Assembly: GCA_037447655.1 (NCBI GenBank)
Contig: JBBHKE010001855.1
Location: 358,001-422,000, forward strand
From: Zygnema cylindricum
Lineage: Eukaryota > Streptophyta > Zygnematophyceae > Zygnematales > Zygnemataceae
DNA: 64,000 nucleotides
Direction of reading: 5' to 3'
The first letter of the stretch is position 1, and each line of letters opens with the position of its first letter. The notes under the pieces were generated by a model, which was not told where the DNA came from, did no database searches, and saw only the letters and a program-made list of their open reading frames with translations. Positions 43,184 to 53,806 of this stretch are shown here, piece by piece. The position numbers and the translations under genes were made by a program.

Positions 43184-44344
43184 TGTTGATATTTGGGTAT
43201 TTTCTAGGTCTTTACTAGATAGAAAAAGAGAAGAGGCAGTCTGCCTCTGACTCCCTTCTCTAAGCCCCCACACTTGTTGTAGTCACTGAAGGCTGGGTAG
43301 GGTGATAGAGCCATGGCTCCCTAAATCTTTGTAGCAGACAGGTAGCAGAAAATAGATGGGTTTACCAAAAGTATTGACGGACCCATGAGTTGATCCTGGA
43401 ACCTGCCGTCTGTCAATATAGCCGTTAGCTTTGTCCGTTTAGTCTAAGACTAGGGCTAGGATATAGGGTTTGATAATTATATATATATGTACGCGTAGAC
43501 GAATTCATTTAACGGCGCGAATATATTCTTAGTACATAGAAACAATTAAGAGTAGTACGGTTTACGTGAAACAAATACCGCGCATTTGTTTCGACGGCGA
43601 AACAAATACCGCGCACATATTTTCGACGGGTAAGAATGAATACCGGATTTAATCGACGGCCGTGGTGCTAGCCGAGATTCCGGAATGGCCGCTTTGGCGT
43701 TTTTTGACGCCGCCACTCCGGATGACACGTGGAAATGCGCTGGAGGATTGCGGAATCTCTGGAGCGCAAGATAACAAGTTTGGATGTGACATTTGTCACC
43801 TGTATGGTCATGCCGTACAGTTGCCGTACAGAAAGTACTCCGGCGCCTGTACTTTTATGTACGGTACAGTCCTCTGATTGGCGCCGTACTTCAGTAGAAG
43901 GGGTTTAGAGAGGGACTAGGACTTAGAATATTTCTGGTAGGTAGCAGACTCTCCCTGAGAGCACCTTGTATAAATGGAAAACTTTGGCCAGCCATAACAA
44001 TCAATTCAGTTGACCAATTTCAATGATTCTTTTTGCTGCGGACTCAGGGGAGTCCAAGCTACACCCGGGTGTAGTTAGTCAAAGTTTTTGCCTGCATAGG
44101 TGGCTGCATTTCTAAAGGAAAGTCAAAGTGGGTGAATGTGTCCAAATCTCATATTCTAACTTTGCATTCTGTGGTGCTACTGAGCACACAAAATGTCTTA
44201 TTTCATAGGGGTGAAGCTGTAATGGGGTTCTGATTGTCAAGGGGTCAATCATTTGGGTTTATGTAAACTTGGAGTCGGCACTATCTAGATTAGCTTCCTT
44301 TAGACCTGCGAATTCTGTGTGGCAATGGAGCCCATAGAATATCA
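43184..44344 (+). repeat. LTR-b of MiniT (shared middle LTR)
   Basis: Starts TGTTGATATTTGGG, ends TATCA. TATA box near 43969. The LTR hairpin is kept with a G-U-compatible change (arm GTCTGTCAA near 43408). No target duplication flanks it, as expected for a shared LTR. Confidence 0.9.
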
Positions 44345-46087
44345 GATTATGGGCCCACCATCAGGGTGCCTATGTTTGATGGAAAAGACTTCACTGATTG
44401 GGAGTTTACAATGGAGGGATTGCTTTTCGAGAAACACTTATGGGGAATTGTTTCGGGACAAGTGAGGTGTCCGCTACCGGGCTTTGGAGGAGCTCACTAT
44501 GGAGAATCATCTTGGGCTGCCCAGAAAACCAACCAGGGTTCAGATGCAACGGAAGGTGAAGGGAAAATCATAACTGTGGAAAGGGAAACAGGGGAGAAGG
44601 ATAAAGGGACACTTATGGTGAGGGGAGTTAGGCTCTCGGCTACGGTTCCACTTGTGGGGGCTATAACTGAACAAAAAACTGAAAAAAATGATAGGAAAAT
44701 TTGGGTATATAAAAACACTATAGCAAAATATCTCATACTTAGATATGTGTCTAAGTCCATAGCTATCATTGTTTTAAGTCTAATCAAGTCTTCCGAAATA
44801 TGGGAAACACTAATTGAGATTTATAAGAGTGAGACTATACAGAGGCAGCAGTTAGTAAAACAAGAAATAGAGGCTTATGTTTATAAAGGCGGTAGCATGA
44901 TAGAGTTTTGCAATGATATTGCTGCCTTATATGTTGAGCTTGCTAGTGCGGGATATGTAGAATCTGAGGAGAGAAAGATTAATACAGTAATCATGAAACT
45001 CCCAGATGAGTACGAAGACATCATTTACCGTATGCAGGGAATGGATGGCTCCTCGTGGACTTGGAGCATCACCATGGGGATAATACTTGTGAGGGAAAGC
45101 ACCTTCGAGCTTCGTAGGGGAAGTGAAAGGGTGACTGCATTTACAGCTGGTGGTGACTGGCGGAAGCGTGATGAGAGGAACGGCGGTGACGAGCGGAATC
45201 GTGATGAGAGGAAGAAAGACAAAGGTAAACCTTATCGGAACTTTGGTGGAAAGAGAGGGAGAAGAAAAGAAAGGGGAGCTTTGGAAAAAGGGGTTTGCTT
45301 CTTTTGTAGAGAACTCGATCACCATATGGAGGAGTGTCCTCGTTTGGAAAAACTTAGAAGTTGGGGTGTGAGAGAGGAGAAAGAGGATGAAGAAATCTTG
45401 GAGCTTCTTCACATCGGTAGAATGGAGAAGAGAGAAAAGTACACAAAAATTCCACGAAGGTAGCCGTGTGCTTTTGGAGGTATAAGGGAAGTAAAGAGAG
45501 GGGTTGCACTTGAGGATGTCAAGGAGTGTAGAGTGGATGACTTAGAAATGGGAAAGTTAGATCTAGGATCCATAAGTGAAAATGGCAAAGGTAAAATTAA
45601 TGAGGATAATTTTATAGATAATTGGGAAACACATAACTGGTCGGAAAGGGAGACTTCAACAGATTCCGATGAAAGGGGAGAAGTGAAACTCGAAGGGGTT
45701 TTAAAGGATAGGGGAGAAGAGGAATATTTAATGAAAGGTTTAGGGGAGGAGAAATATTTATTAGGAATAAATTTAGAAAGTGAGGATGGAAAGAAATCCA
45801 TGGGAGAGAGTGAGGAAAGTTCATGTTTTGGGGGTAATGGGTTTGACATCACTAAAGGGAGTGGTGGCATTTATGAAGGTGTGCTTGTAAAAGGGTTAGC
45901 CTCAGGGTGTGTGTTGCAGATTGGAGATGGGACTAGTTGTTTGAATTGCAAGAGGGAAAGCGGATTTAGTGTGGATGGAAAAGAGATGAGGTGGATAAAA
46001 TCTTTGCTCGGATTTATGATAAGTGGGATGCTAAATGAAATGTGTGATGCAATTATTATTTCATTTTATCTAATGCATTGTTTTTAA
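44325..46087 (+). pseudogene. Gag-minipol fusion ORF, MiniT unit 2
   Basis: The best preserved copy. From 44366 to 46087 the frame has a single stop, TAG at 45461-45463 where unit 1 has CAG. The upstream ATG at 44325 in the LTR is put out of frame by a 1-base deletion near 44362. Gag starts with PMFDGKDFTDWEFTMEGLLF; the zinc knuckle is CFFCRELDHHMEEC (about 45295). The minipol tail has EEKYLLGINLES, GFDITKGS, CVLQIGDG and EMRWIKSLLGF, collinear with unit 1 at roughly 90% amino-acid identity. No enzyme active site remains. The stop positions differ between units, so the ancestor was one open frame of about 590 codons. Confidence 0.87.
44345..44358 (+). promoter_or_regulatory. Primer-binding site of the second MiniT unit
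   Basis: GATTATGGGCCCAC, one base changed from unit 1. Confidence 0.7.
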
Positions 46088-46200
46088 TACGACAGCATTT
46101 TTCTTAAGTTATATAAAGGGAAAAAGAAAAGAAAAAGAAAAAAGGGGAGGGAGTGTTTTGTTTATTTTGTTTGTAAGAGTTGAATGGAAGTAGACTAGAA

Positions 46201-46211
46201 AATAAGGGGAG
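46201..46211 (+). promoter_or_regulatory. Polypurine tract, MiniT unit 2
   Basis: AATAAGGGGAG directly precedes LTR-c, identical to unit 1. Confidence 0.8.
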
Positions 46212-47374
46212 TGTTGATATTTGGGTATTTTCTAGGTCTTTACTAGATAGAAAAAGAGTAGAGGCAGTCTGCCTCTGACTCCCTTCTCCAAGCCCCCACA
46301 CTTGTTGTAGTCACTGAAGGCTGGGTAGGGTGATAGAGCCATGGCTGCCTAAAGCTTTCTAGCAGACAGGTAGTAGAAAATAGATGGGTTTACCAAAAGT
46401 ATTGACGGACCCAAGAATTGATCCTGCAACCTGCCGCCCGTCAATATAGCCGTTAGCTTTGTCCGTTTAGTCTAAGACTAGTGCTAAGACATATGGGGTT
46501 TGATAATTATATAAATATGTACGCGTAGACGAATTCATTTAACGGCGCGAATAGATTCTTAGTACATACAAACAATTTAGAGTAGTACCGTTTACGCGAA
46601 ACAAATACCGCGCATTTGTTTCGACGGCGTAACAAATACCGCGCACATATTTTCGACGGGTAAGAATGAATACCGGATTTAATCGACGACCGTGGTGCTA
46701 GCCGAGATTCCGGAATGGCCGCTTTGGCGTTTTCTGACGCCGCCACTCCAGATGACACGTGGAAATGCGCTGGAGGATTGCAGAATCTCTGGAGCGCAAG
46801 ATAACAACTTTGGATGTGACATTTGTCACCTGTATGGTCCTGCGGTACAGTTGTCGTACAAAAAGTACTTAGGCGCCTGTACTTTAATGTACGGTACAGT
46901 CTTATGATTGGCGCCGTACTTCAGTAGAAGGGGTTTAGAGAGGGACTAGGACTTAGAATATTTATGGTAGGTAGCTGACTCTCCCAGAGAGCACCTTGTA
47001 TAAATGGCAAAATTTGGCCAGTAATAACAATTAATTTACTTGACCATTTTCAGTGATTCTTTTTGCTGCGGACTCAGAGGAGTCCAAGCTACACAGGGGT
47101 GTAGTCAGTCAGAGTTTTTGTCTGCCAGGGTGGCTGCATTTCTAAAGGAAAGTCAAAGTGGGTGAATGTGTCAAAATCTCATATTCTAACATTGCATTCT
47201 GTGGTGGAACTGAGCACACAGAAAGTCTTATTTCACAGGGGTGAAGCTGTAATGGGGTTGTGATTGTCAAGGGGTCAATCATTTGGGTTTATGTAAACTT
47301 GGAGTCGGCACTATCTAGATTAGCTTCCTTTAGACCTGCGAATTCTGTGTGGCAATGGAGCCCATAGAATTTCA
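46212..47374 (+). repeat. LTR-c of MiniT
   Basis: Starts TGTTGATATTTGGG, ends GAATTTCA. TATA box near 46999. It is followed by CAAGT (probable target duplication) and El-D sequence rather than by a primer site. Confidence 0.9.
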
Positions 47375-47379
47375 CAAGT

Positions 47380-47991
47380 ACAAACTGTTTTATGTGTGGT
47401 AAGAGTACAGGTTGTACCTTTGAGGATGGGCAACAAAGGCGCGAACAAATTTTGAGTTGCATACTGGGAAATACGAAAGTTACATAGCTACCACGAACGG
47501 ACTAATCGGACAGACGTAAATATTGACATCGTTCGAGCGACAACACAGGGACTTTGCGACGGCATACGCGACAATAGTATGATGTCAGACGGACATCAAA
47601 ATGGACGACCATAACGACACATTAACTACGAGGATTGATCTTGCACTGATGATAGGGGACACGTCAGATGGTTCCAGGTTTTAACCGTTGGTAGTAGAAA
47701 TTAACGCCATCGTCGCAAAATTTCACTGCGCCAGACGCGCTCTAATTGGTCCTAAAATTTTGCAGATCATCATAGGACCACATGTGGTCCCCATGGGATC
47801 ATACATTAACGGGAACGAGTACCATCCAAATCGATGAAGTGACAAATTGTTTCGACTTCATATTGACCCAATTGAACGGCGGTCAACTGAAATATTCCGG
47901 GGGTATATCGAACAATAATTTTAACGATTAGGACAAAAAGTCATCGAGGACGATATTGTACCAAATGCATTGCCGAAACATAGAGTGGGAG
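47380..47991 (+). other. 3' internal region of El-D
   Basis: Sequence between the inserted array and the right LTR of El-D. No open frame is recognised. It ends in a purine run (AGAGTGGGAG, 47982-47991), the likely polypurine tract. Confidence 0.6.
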
Positions 47992-48681
47992 TGTTCGATT
48001 TATGCGACCTTTGGCGATTTTATTTGTACCGGAAACGATTCACTTGTACCGGCAGACTTTAACGATTCGAATATTTGTGACGTGAGGTGACGCGACCAAT
48101 CAAATTGTATGGATTCTGACGACGATTTTGCCAACCTTATTTTACAGATTGTGTTAGAAGCGAGGAGCGGCATATTGTGGTGGAAACCGAAAAAACGACA
48201 ACATCTCATTGCACCACTTATTTAGGCATTTCATCCCACGATGACAAACAGGATGATAAATAGTGCAGCAAGGCATCTAAAATAATTATTTTATGGAAAT
48301 TTCATGCAGATCACTCTCACACTCAGAATACTCTCAAGATTCATAGAGGAAAGCATTTACTTTATTTGATCAGAACTCTTTGTACATTCTTTATAAGGAA
48401 CCTCATCATAGAACATCGAAGGAGAATGCAACTTTATTAAAGATTGTCCGTAAGAACATTTCTATTCCAATCGGGGCTCACTTCGGCTAACGCCTTGTGG
48501 CCCCTTGACTATAACTAAATTTCTCAAGCTGCCTAAGCCTGTCTAATCTATTAGTTTGTTTCTATGCCTCTCCCATTGCTATCTACTTAGTGGTTCCTAC
48601 AAGCTAAGTTTCGTTGTGTATAGATTTCATGTGTTTATAAGTTGGGTGCGCACTGGCTTATATGACCCTGTAAAATTATCA
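47992..48681 (+). repeat. Right LTR of El-D
   Basis: Starts TGTTCGATTTATGCGACC, ends AAATTATCA. Pairs with 35823-36490. Confidence 0.88.
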
Positions 48682-49190
48682 CTATGAACTAATTGACGAA
48701 GGCTATAGAGAGCCTCAACTGGTGAGATTGACAAAGGACCCACACCAACTTGTGTGTGGTTTTAGTTATCGAGATGGCTCCTTTGTTGGACAAAGAGTAT
48801 AGTCTGATGGAGGTTTCCACCAGTACTGAGAGAGTGGAAGTTTGTGGTTCAAGCGGCAGCCAACTGAACATATTTTCCATGTCCCTCTTGAGTTTCATCC
48901 TCGGTACTGAGAGAGTGGAAGTTTTTGGTTCAAGCGGCAACCAACTAAACATATTTTCCATGTCCCTCTTCAGTTTCATCCTCAATTTCCTTGTGACAGT
49001 AGCTGTGCATTTTAACTTTTTTTGAATTGAACACAGTTTAATCGAAGGTTAAACGCAATCAGGAAACAGATGTTGGATAGGGAATAACGCAAACGGTTTT
49101 TTTGGAGGAACATAACGGATATAAAGGGGCAATTGAGGATGGCAAGAGGGATGAGAACAACTTAGTTTGGTTATTTTAATGTTGTTTTGT
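48682..49190 (-). pseudogene. Block B: relative of the unidentified ORF family at 12.8 kb
   Basis: Unknown protein. A minus-strand frame (48689-48985) has MKLKRDMENMFSWLPLEP twice, 27 codons apart, an in-frame 81-bp duplication (48826 and 48907 on the plus strand). TTHKLVWVL and SIAFVN follow, as in block A. Upstream non-coding similarity to block A (CTATCCAACAT, TTTCCTGATTGCG) continues to about 49180. The downstream end is cut by the El-D LTR. Conservation of the charged MKLKRD core with no stops within it suggests a real coding origin. Confidence 0.5.
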
Positions 49191-49885
49191 AAAAAAAACC
49201 AGGTATAATTGGTTAGTGTGTGGTTTTTGTTCTAATGGTGACAATTGTGACTACTTTTTTTTGTTTTAGACATTTCCGATGTTTTCTGTTCATATTTTCT
49301 GTGTTCATAATTTTTTATATGAGTTTTCTTTAGAAAAAAAAATGTGTGTGTTTTTACTGGTCTATTTCAATGGTGGTTTGGATAAGATTTATTTGAATTT
49401 TTTGATGGTTTATTTTTTTGTAAAATGTTTCTCAAAAAACAGAAAAACACAAAAAAAAAGCTCAATTCAAATGTATTTTTTGGAATGCTCTGGTCTCGCA
49501 TTATTATTATTACATTTTTCAATAATAATGAATGGTTTTTTTTGTTAGTTTTTGCTACATTGGTACGATGTTAGTTTTTGGTACATTGGTACAAATCGTA
49601 CATGACTTTGTTTCATGTGTTGCGAACTTCGGTCGTGGTCCTGTACGGACTTTTGGTTGGTTCGTCTCCGCGTGTGATTTTCACGCGGCAGTACAGTTAA
49701 ATATAGGCGTTGAAGCATAAAGTAATAAGTAATTACCTATGTTTGTAATATGGAAAGGGGTATAACTGAAGTTAAAAAGGGGTTTATTTGAGTGACATTT
49801 GCGTCGTGTATTATTGTGGTCTTTTATTATTTTTTTCAATTTCTATCGGAGCAGGTTACAATCAAGACGTAGTATCAATTAAGTT
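49191..49885. other. T-rich spacer
   Basis: T-rich, with long open but low-complexity frames and no recognisable gene. A direct repeat of ATTTTTGG with TACATTGGTAC occurs near 49556-49590. Confidence 0.4.
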
Positions 49886-50158
49886 ATGGCTCTAAAGAAA
49901 TTTAGTAGATCAAACCCAAAAAGTAATTTGCAAGCTGATCCTTTTGAACTTGGCTCAAGAACTGTCAATCTAAATGCCGAATTATTTAATGAATGGGCAG
50001 AATTTATGGAAGATAGAGAAAAGTAAAAAAGAAAAAAGAAAGTAAAAGATGAAGAACCCAACGATAGTGAAGATGACTTTAGTGATGTCTCCATAGACGA
50101 TGGTCTTAGAAAATACGGAAAGCCTATCATGTTCAATGAAAGCAACTACGCCATTTAA
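49886..50158 (+). pseudogene. Unidentified gene fragment, acidic-basic, one in-frame stop
   Basis: From the ATG at 49886 the frame reads MALKKFSRSNPKSNLQADPF, then LNAELFNEWAEFMEDREK, a TAA at 50024-50026, and continues in frame with KVKDEEPNDSEDDFSDVS to a second TAA at 50156. Composition is that of a normal soluble protein rather than a shadow frame. It is cut at 50157 by the truncated LTR of Mini3. I do not recognise the family. It could be the 5' exon of a DNA-transposon gene or host gene. Confidence 0.45.
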
Positions 50159-50729
50159 GTGCCCGAAAACGCCCAGTCGTCCACTGCTGAATCTCGGCTC
50201 GCACCACGGCCGTTCGATGAAGACCGTCATTTAATAGTGGCCGTTTAAATAAAGTGTCGTTTTGTTAATTTCGTGCGGTACGGAATTCGTGCGGTCTAAT
50301 CCGTTTCCGTGTACAGGCCGTCTCGTAAGCAGTTAAATGAAACATATTGCGTCGTTCACATTTATATAATTGTCATACCCTATATTCTTCAGCACCGATC
50401 CTAAACTATTGGATAAAGCTACCGGCTATCGGATGCTTGACGGACGATAAGTACTAGGATTAAATCCTGTGTCCGTCAAGATCTTTTTTGGTACACCAAC
50501 CAGAAACTACAGCCTGTCTCTATCTCTGGGCAACATAGGCAACCATGGCTCTAGCTTCCTCTCCAACCTGGGCAGCATGGGCAGCCATGGCTCTAGCTTC
50601 CTCTCCAACCTTTAGTGACTGCGACAAGTGTGGGGGTTTGGAGAGTGGAGCGAGAGGCAGGCTGCCTTTGCTGACTTCCTCTTATTAAGTTTATTTTATT
50701 CAGACCTAGAAAATACATACATTTCAACA
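50157..50729 (-). repeat. Truncated 3' LTR of Mini3
   Basis: It matches 53279-53806. A local duplication repeats CCATGGCTCTAGCTTCCTCT twice (near 50544 and 50585), which is single in the 5' LTR. Confidence 0.88.
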
Positions 50730-50740
50730 CTCCTCTTATG
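50730..50740 (-). promoter_or_regulatory. Polypurine tract of Mini3
   Basis: Minus strand CATAAGAGGAG precedes TGTTGAAATG of the 3' LTR. Confidence 0.7.
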
Positions 50741-50829
50741 TTCTAGTCTGCTTTCCTTTCAACTCCTCCCAAATACATTTTCTTTTTCTTTTTCTTCTTT
50801 CTTTTCTTCTCATAAATCTTTAAGGAAAT

Positions 50830-52664
50830 AACCTCAAATTGAAAAAATTATGTTAGATGAGCTGAAATAAACATTGCATCTTGTTGACCACACATTTTAT
50901 TTAGCATTCCACTTTTCATAAATCCGAACAAAGATTTTATCCACCTCATCTCTTTTCTATCCACACAAAATCATTTTTTCCTCTTGCAATTCAAACAGCC
51001 AGCCCCATCTCCAATCTGCAACACACACCCAGATGCTAACCCTTTTATTAGCACACATGAACAGAAGGCATCACTCCCATTAGTGATGTCAAAACCATTA
51101 CCCTCCAAATTTATCCTTAAATCAAGAGTTCCCACTAAGTTCCTCATACAATCTACATCTTCCGAACTTATATTTTATCCATGATAACTAACCCATTTTG
51201 TGAACTTTCCTCACTCTCTCCCATGGAATTCTTTCCACTCACTTTCTATTTTTATTCCCAAAAGTTATTTCTCCTCCCCTAAACCTTTAATCAATTATTC
51301 CTCTTCTCCCCTATCCTTGAGATTTTCTTCTCCCCTTTCCTCCGAATCTGTTGAAGTCTCCCTTTCCAACCAATTTTCTGTTTCCAAAGTATCTATGAAA
51401 CTATCCACAATATTTTGAACTCCCTCAAGTTTCTCCTCTCTCTTTAATTCCCTTATGCCTCCAAAAGCACACTGTTGCTTTCGTGGAATTTATGTATGCT
51501 TTTCTCTCTTCCCCATACTACCGATGCGGAGAAGCTCCAAAATATCTTCATCCTCTTTCTCCTCTTCCCCTGGTTCCTCCTCATCAACATTCTAGCTTCT
51601 AATTTCTTTCAAACAAGAACACTCCTCCAAATAGTGACCCGGTTCCCTACAAAAGAAGCAAACCTCCTTTTTCAAAGCTCCCCTTTCTTTTCATCTCCCT
51701 CTCTTTCCACCAAGGTTCCGGTAAGGTTTACCTTTGTCTTTCTTCCTCTCATCACGCTTCCGCTCGTCACCGTCATTCCTTTCGTCACGCTTCCGCTCGT
51801 CACCAGCGTTCCTCTCATCACGCTTGTGCCAATCACCACCAGCTGTTAGTGCATTAACCCTCTCACTTCCCCTACGAAGCTCCAAATTGCTTTCCCTCAC
51901 AAGAATTATCCCCATCGTAATGATCCAAGTCCATGAGGAGCCATCCATTTCCTGCATACTTTTAATGATGTTTTCGTACTCATCAGGGAGTTTCATGATT
52001 AGTGTGTTAATCTTTCTCTCCTCGGATTCTACATATCTCCCACTAGCAAGCTCAACATATAACGCAGCAATACCATTACAAAACTCTATCTTGCTACCGC
52101 CTTTATAAACATAAGCCTATATTTCTTGTTTTACTAATTGCTGCCTCTGTATAGTCTCACTCTTATAAATCTGAATTTGCATTTCTCAGATTTCCGAAGA
52201 CTTGGTTAGATTAAAAAGAGTATAGCTATGGACTTAGACACATATCTAAGTATGAGATGTTTTCCTATAGTGTTTTTATATTCCCAAATTTTCCTGTCAT
52301 TTTCTTCAGTTTTTGGTTCAGTTATAATCCCCACAAGTGGAACCTTAGCTGAGAGCTTAGCTCCCCTCACCATCAGTATTCCTTTTCCTTTCTCCCCTTT
52401 TCCCACTTCCATGGCAATGATTTTCCCTTCACCTTCCATTGCATCTGAAATCCGGTTGGTTTTTTGGGAAGCCCCAGATGAATCTTTGTAATGAGTTCCA
52501 CCAAAGCCCGGTGGCGGACACCTCACTTGTCCCGAAATAATTCCCCATAAATGCCTTTCGAAAAGCAATCCCTCCATCGTAAACTCCCAATAAGTGAAGT
52601 CTCTTCCATCAAACATAGGCACCTTAGATGGTGGGCCCATAACCTGAAACTCTGTGACCTCCAT
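50830..52664 (-). pseudogene. Gag-minipol remnant of Mini3
   Basis: The gag ATG at 52664 is in the LTR and the frame runs through the primer site (MEVTEFQVMGPPSKVPMF) to 52206, where a frameshift ends it. Later pieces are KLPDEYENII, the basic repeat with three DER units (GDERKRDERN), and zinc knuckle CFFCREPGHYLEEC (near 51640). The minipol part has CAFGGIREL, EEKYLLGIKIES, NLVGTLDLRINLEGNGFDIT and GCVLQIGDGAGCLNC. The NLVGTLDL stretch matches YLIGTRDLWLHLGGENTDIT of CopG and is absent from MiniT. Several stops and frameshifts; dead copy. Confidence 0.85.
52632..52644 (-). promoter_or_regulatory. Primer-binding site of Mini3
   Basis: Minus strand GGTTATGGGCCCA follows the LTR end TTTCA, identical to Cop1, NestA and MiniT unit 1, and is read in the intact gag frame. 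Confidence 0.8.
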
Positions 52665-53806
52665 TGGTCCTCAGAGTAGGCAGCTCTCAAGAAGGTTATC
52701 TAGTTAGTGCCGACTCCAAATTGATACAAACCCAAATGATTGCCCCCTTGACAATCAAAACCCCAGTTCAACTTCACCTCTGTGAAGTAAGACTATCTGT
52801 GTGCTCAGTTCTATCACAAAATGGAAAGTTATACATGAGTTTTGGACACATTCACCCACTTTGACTTTCCCTTAGAAATCTAGCCACCCTGGCAGTAAAA
52901 AACTCTGACCGACTACACCTTTGTGTTGCCTGGACTCCCTTGAGTCTGGAGCAAAAAGAATCACTGAATTTGGTCAACCGAGTGAGTTGTAATTAAATGG
53001 CAAAGTTTGCCTATTTATACAGTTGCTCTCTGAAGAGAGGCGACTACCTACCAAAATTATTCTAAGTCCTAAAACCCCTCTCTAAGCTCCGTAGTAGTGA
53101 GGTACAGACAAATCGTAAGACTGTACCGTAAAAGAAAGTACAGGTACCGTCGTACTTACTGTACGGTCCATGTACGACATCAAGATAATGTGATATTTGT
53201 CACATCCAGAATTATCATCTCGCGTTCTGGAAATCCCTCAATCCCCCTAGATCGTGCCACGTGTCATCCGATATGGCAGTGCCCGAAAACGTCAAGTTGT
53301 CCACTCCGGAATCTCGGCTCGCACCACGGTCGTTCGATGAAGACTGTCATTTAATATTGGTCGTTTAAATAAAGTGTCGTTTCGTTAATTCCGTGAGGTA
53401 CAAAATTCGTGCGGTCTAATCTGTTTCCGTGTACAGGCCGTCGCGTAAGCAGTTAAATGAAACATATTGCATCGTTCACATTTATATAATTGTCGTACCC
53501 TATATTCTTCAGCACCGATCCTAGACTATTGGATAAAGCTAGCGGCTAACGGATGCTTGACGGACGGTAGGTACCAGGATTAAATCCTTGTTCGTCAAGA
53601 TCTTTTTTGGTACACCTACCAGAAACTACAGTATGTCTGTGTCTCTCGGCAGCATGGGCAGCCATGGCTCTAGCTTCCTCTCCAACCTTCAGTGACTACG
53701 ACAAGTGTGGGGGTTTGGAGAGTGGAGCGAGAGGCAGGCTGCCTTTGCTGACTTCCTCTTATTTAGTTTCTTTTATTCAGACCTAGAAAATACATACATT
53801 TCATCA
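52645..53806 (-). repeat. 5' LTR of Mini3
   Basis: Minus strand starts TGATGAAATGTATG and ends TTTCA. It carries GTAC-rich sequence (53096-53175) and the conserved hairpin arms CTTGACGGAC and GTTCGTCAAG (53555-53600). Confidence 0.88.

Larger units (their letters stand above)
40159..47374 (+). mobile_element. Tandem LTR retrotransposon: LTR-internal-LTR-internal-LTR (MiniT)
   Basis: Three LTRs of one family (40159-41313, 43184-44344, 46212-47374; over 90% identical by eye) separate two 1.87 kb interiors, each with its own primer site, Gag-minipol ORF and polypurine tract. Such arrays arise by unequal recombination between LTRs or by template switching. The two interiors share a reading frame almost throughout, with different stop mutations, so both derive from coding copies. 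No full-length pol is present, so the family needs a helper. Confidence 0.9.
35823..48681 (+). mobile_element. Large non-autonomous LTR element El-D, itself invaded
   Basis: LTRs of 668 and 690 bp (35823-36490 and 47992-48681) flank an interior that, after removing the tandem array at 40159-47379, is about 4.3 kb. A primer-like site follows the left LTR and a polypurine tract precedes the right one. The interior has gag-like frames then long Lys/Glu-rich frames, with no pol motif found. Flanks TTATG and CTATG share four of five bases, but the two sides belong to different sequences (CopG gag on the left, block B on the right), so the target duplication is uncertain. Confidence 0.8.
50157..53806 (-). 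mobile_element. Third member of the Gag-minipol family (Mini3), minus strand
   Basis: 5' LTR 52645-53806 (1162 bp), primer site 52632-52644, Gag-minipol remnants, polypurine tract 50730-50740, and a 3' LTR truncated to 50157-50729 (about 590 bp missing from its inner-distal end). It is a separate insertion from MiniT with a diverged LTR (TGTTGAAATGTATG start). It keeps a slightly longer pol relic, which shows how the minipol arose. Confidence 0.87.

Noticed and set aside
53520-53600. tRNA-like or SINE-like sequence (GGATTAAATCC resembling a B box)
   Set aside because: No cloverleaf or matched A box; the segment is the conserved LTR hairpin present in every LTR of the family.
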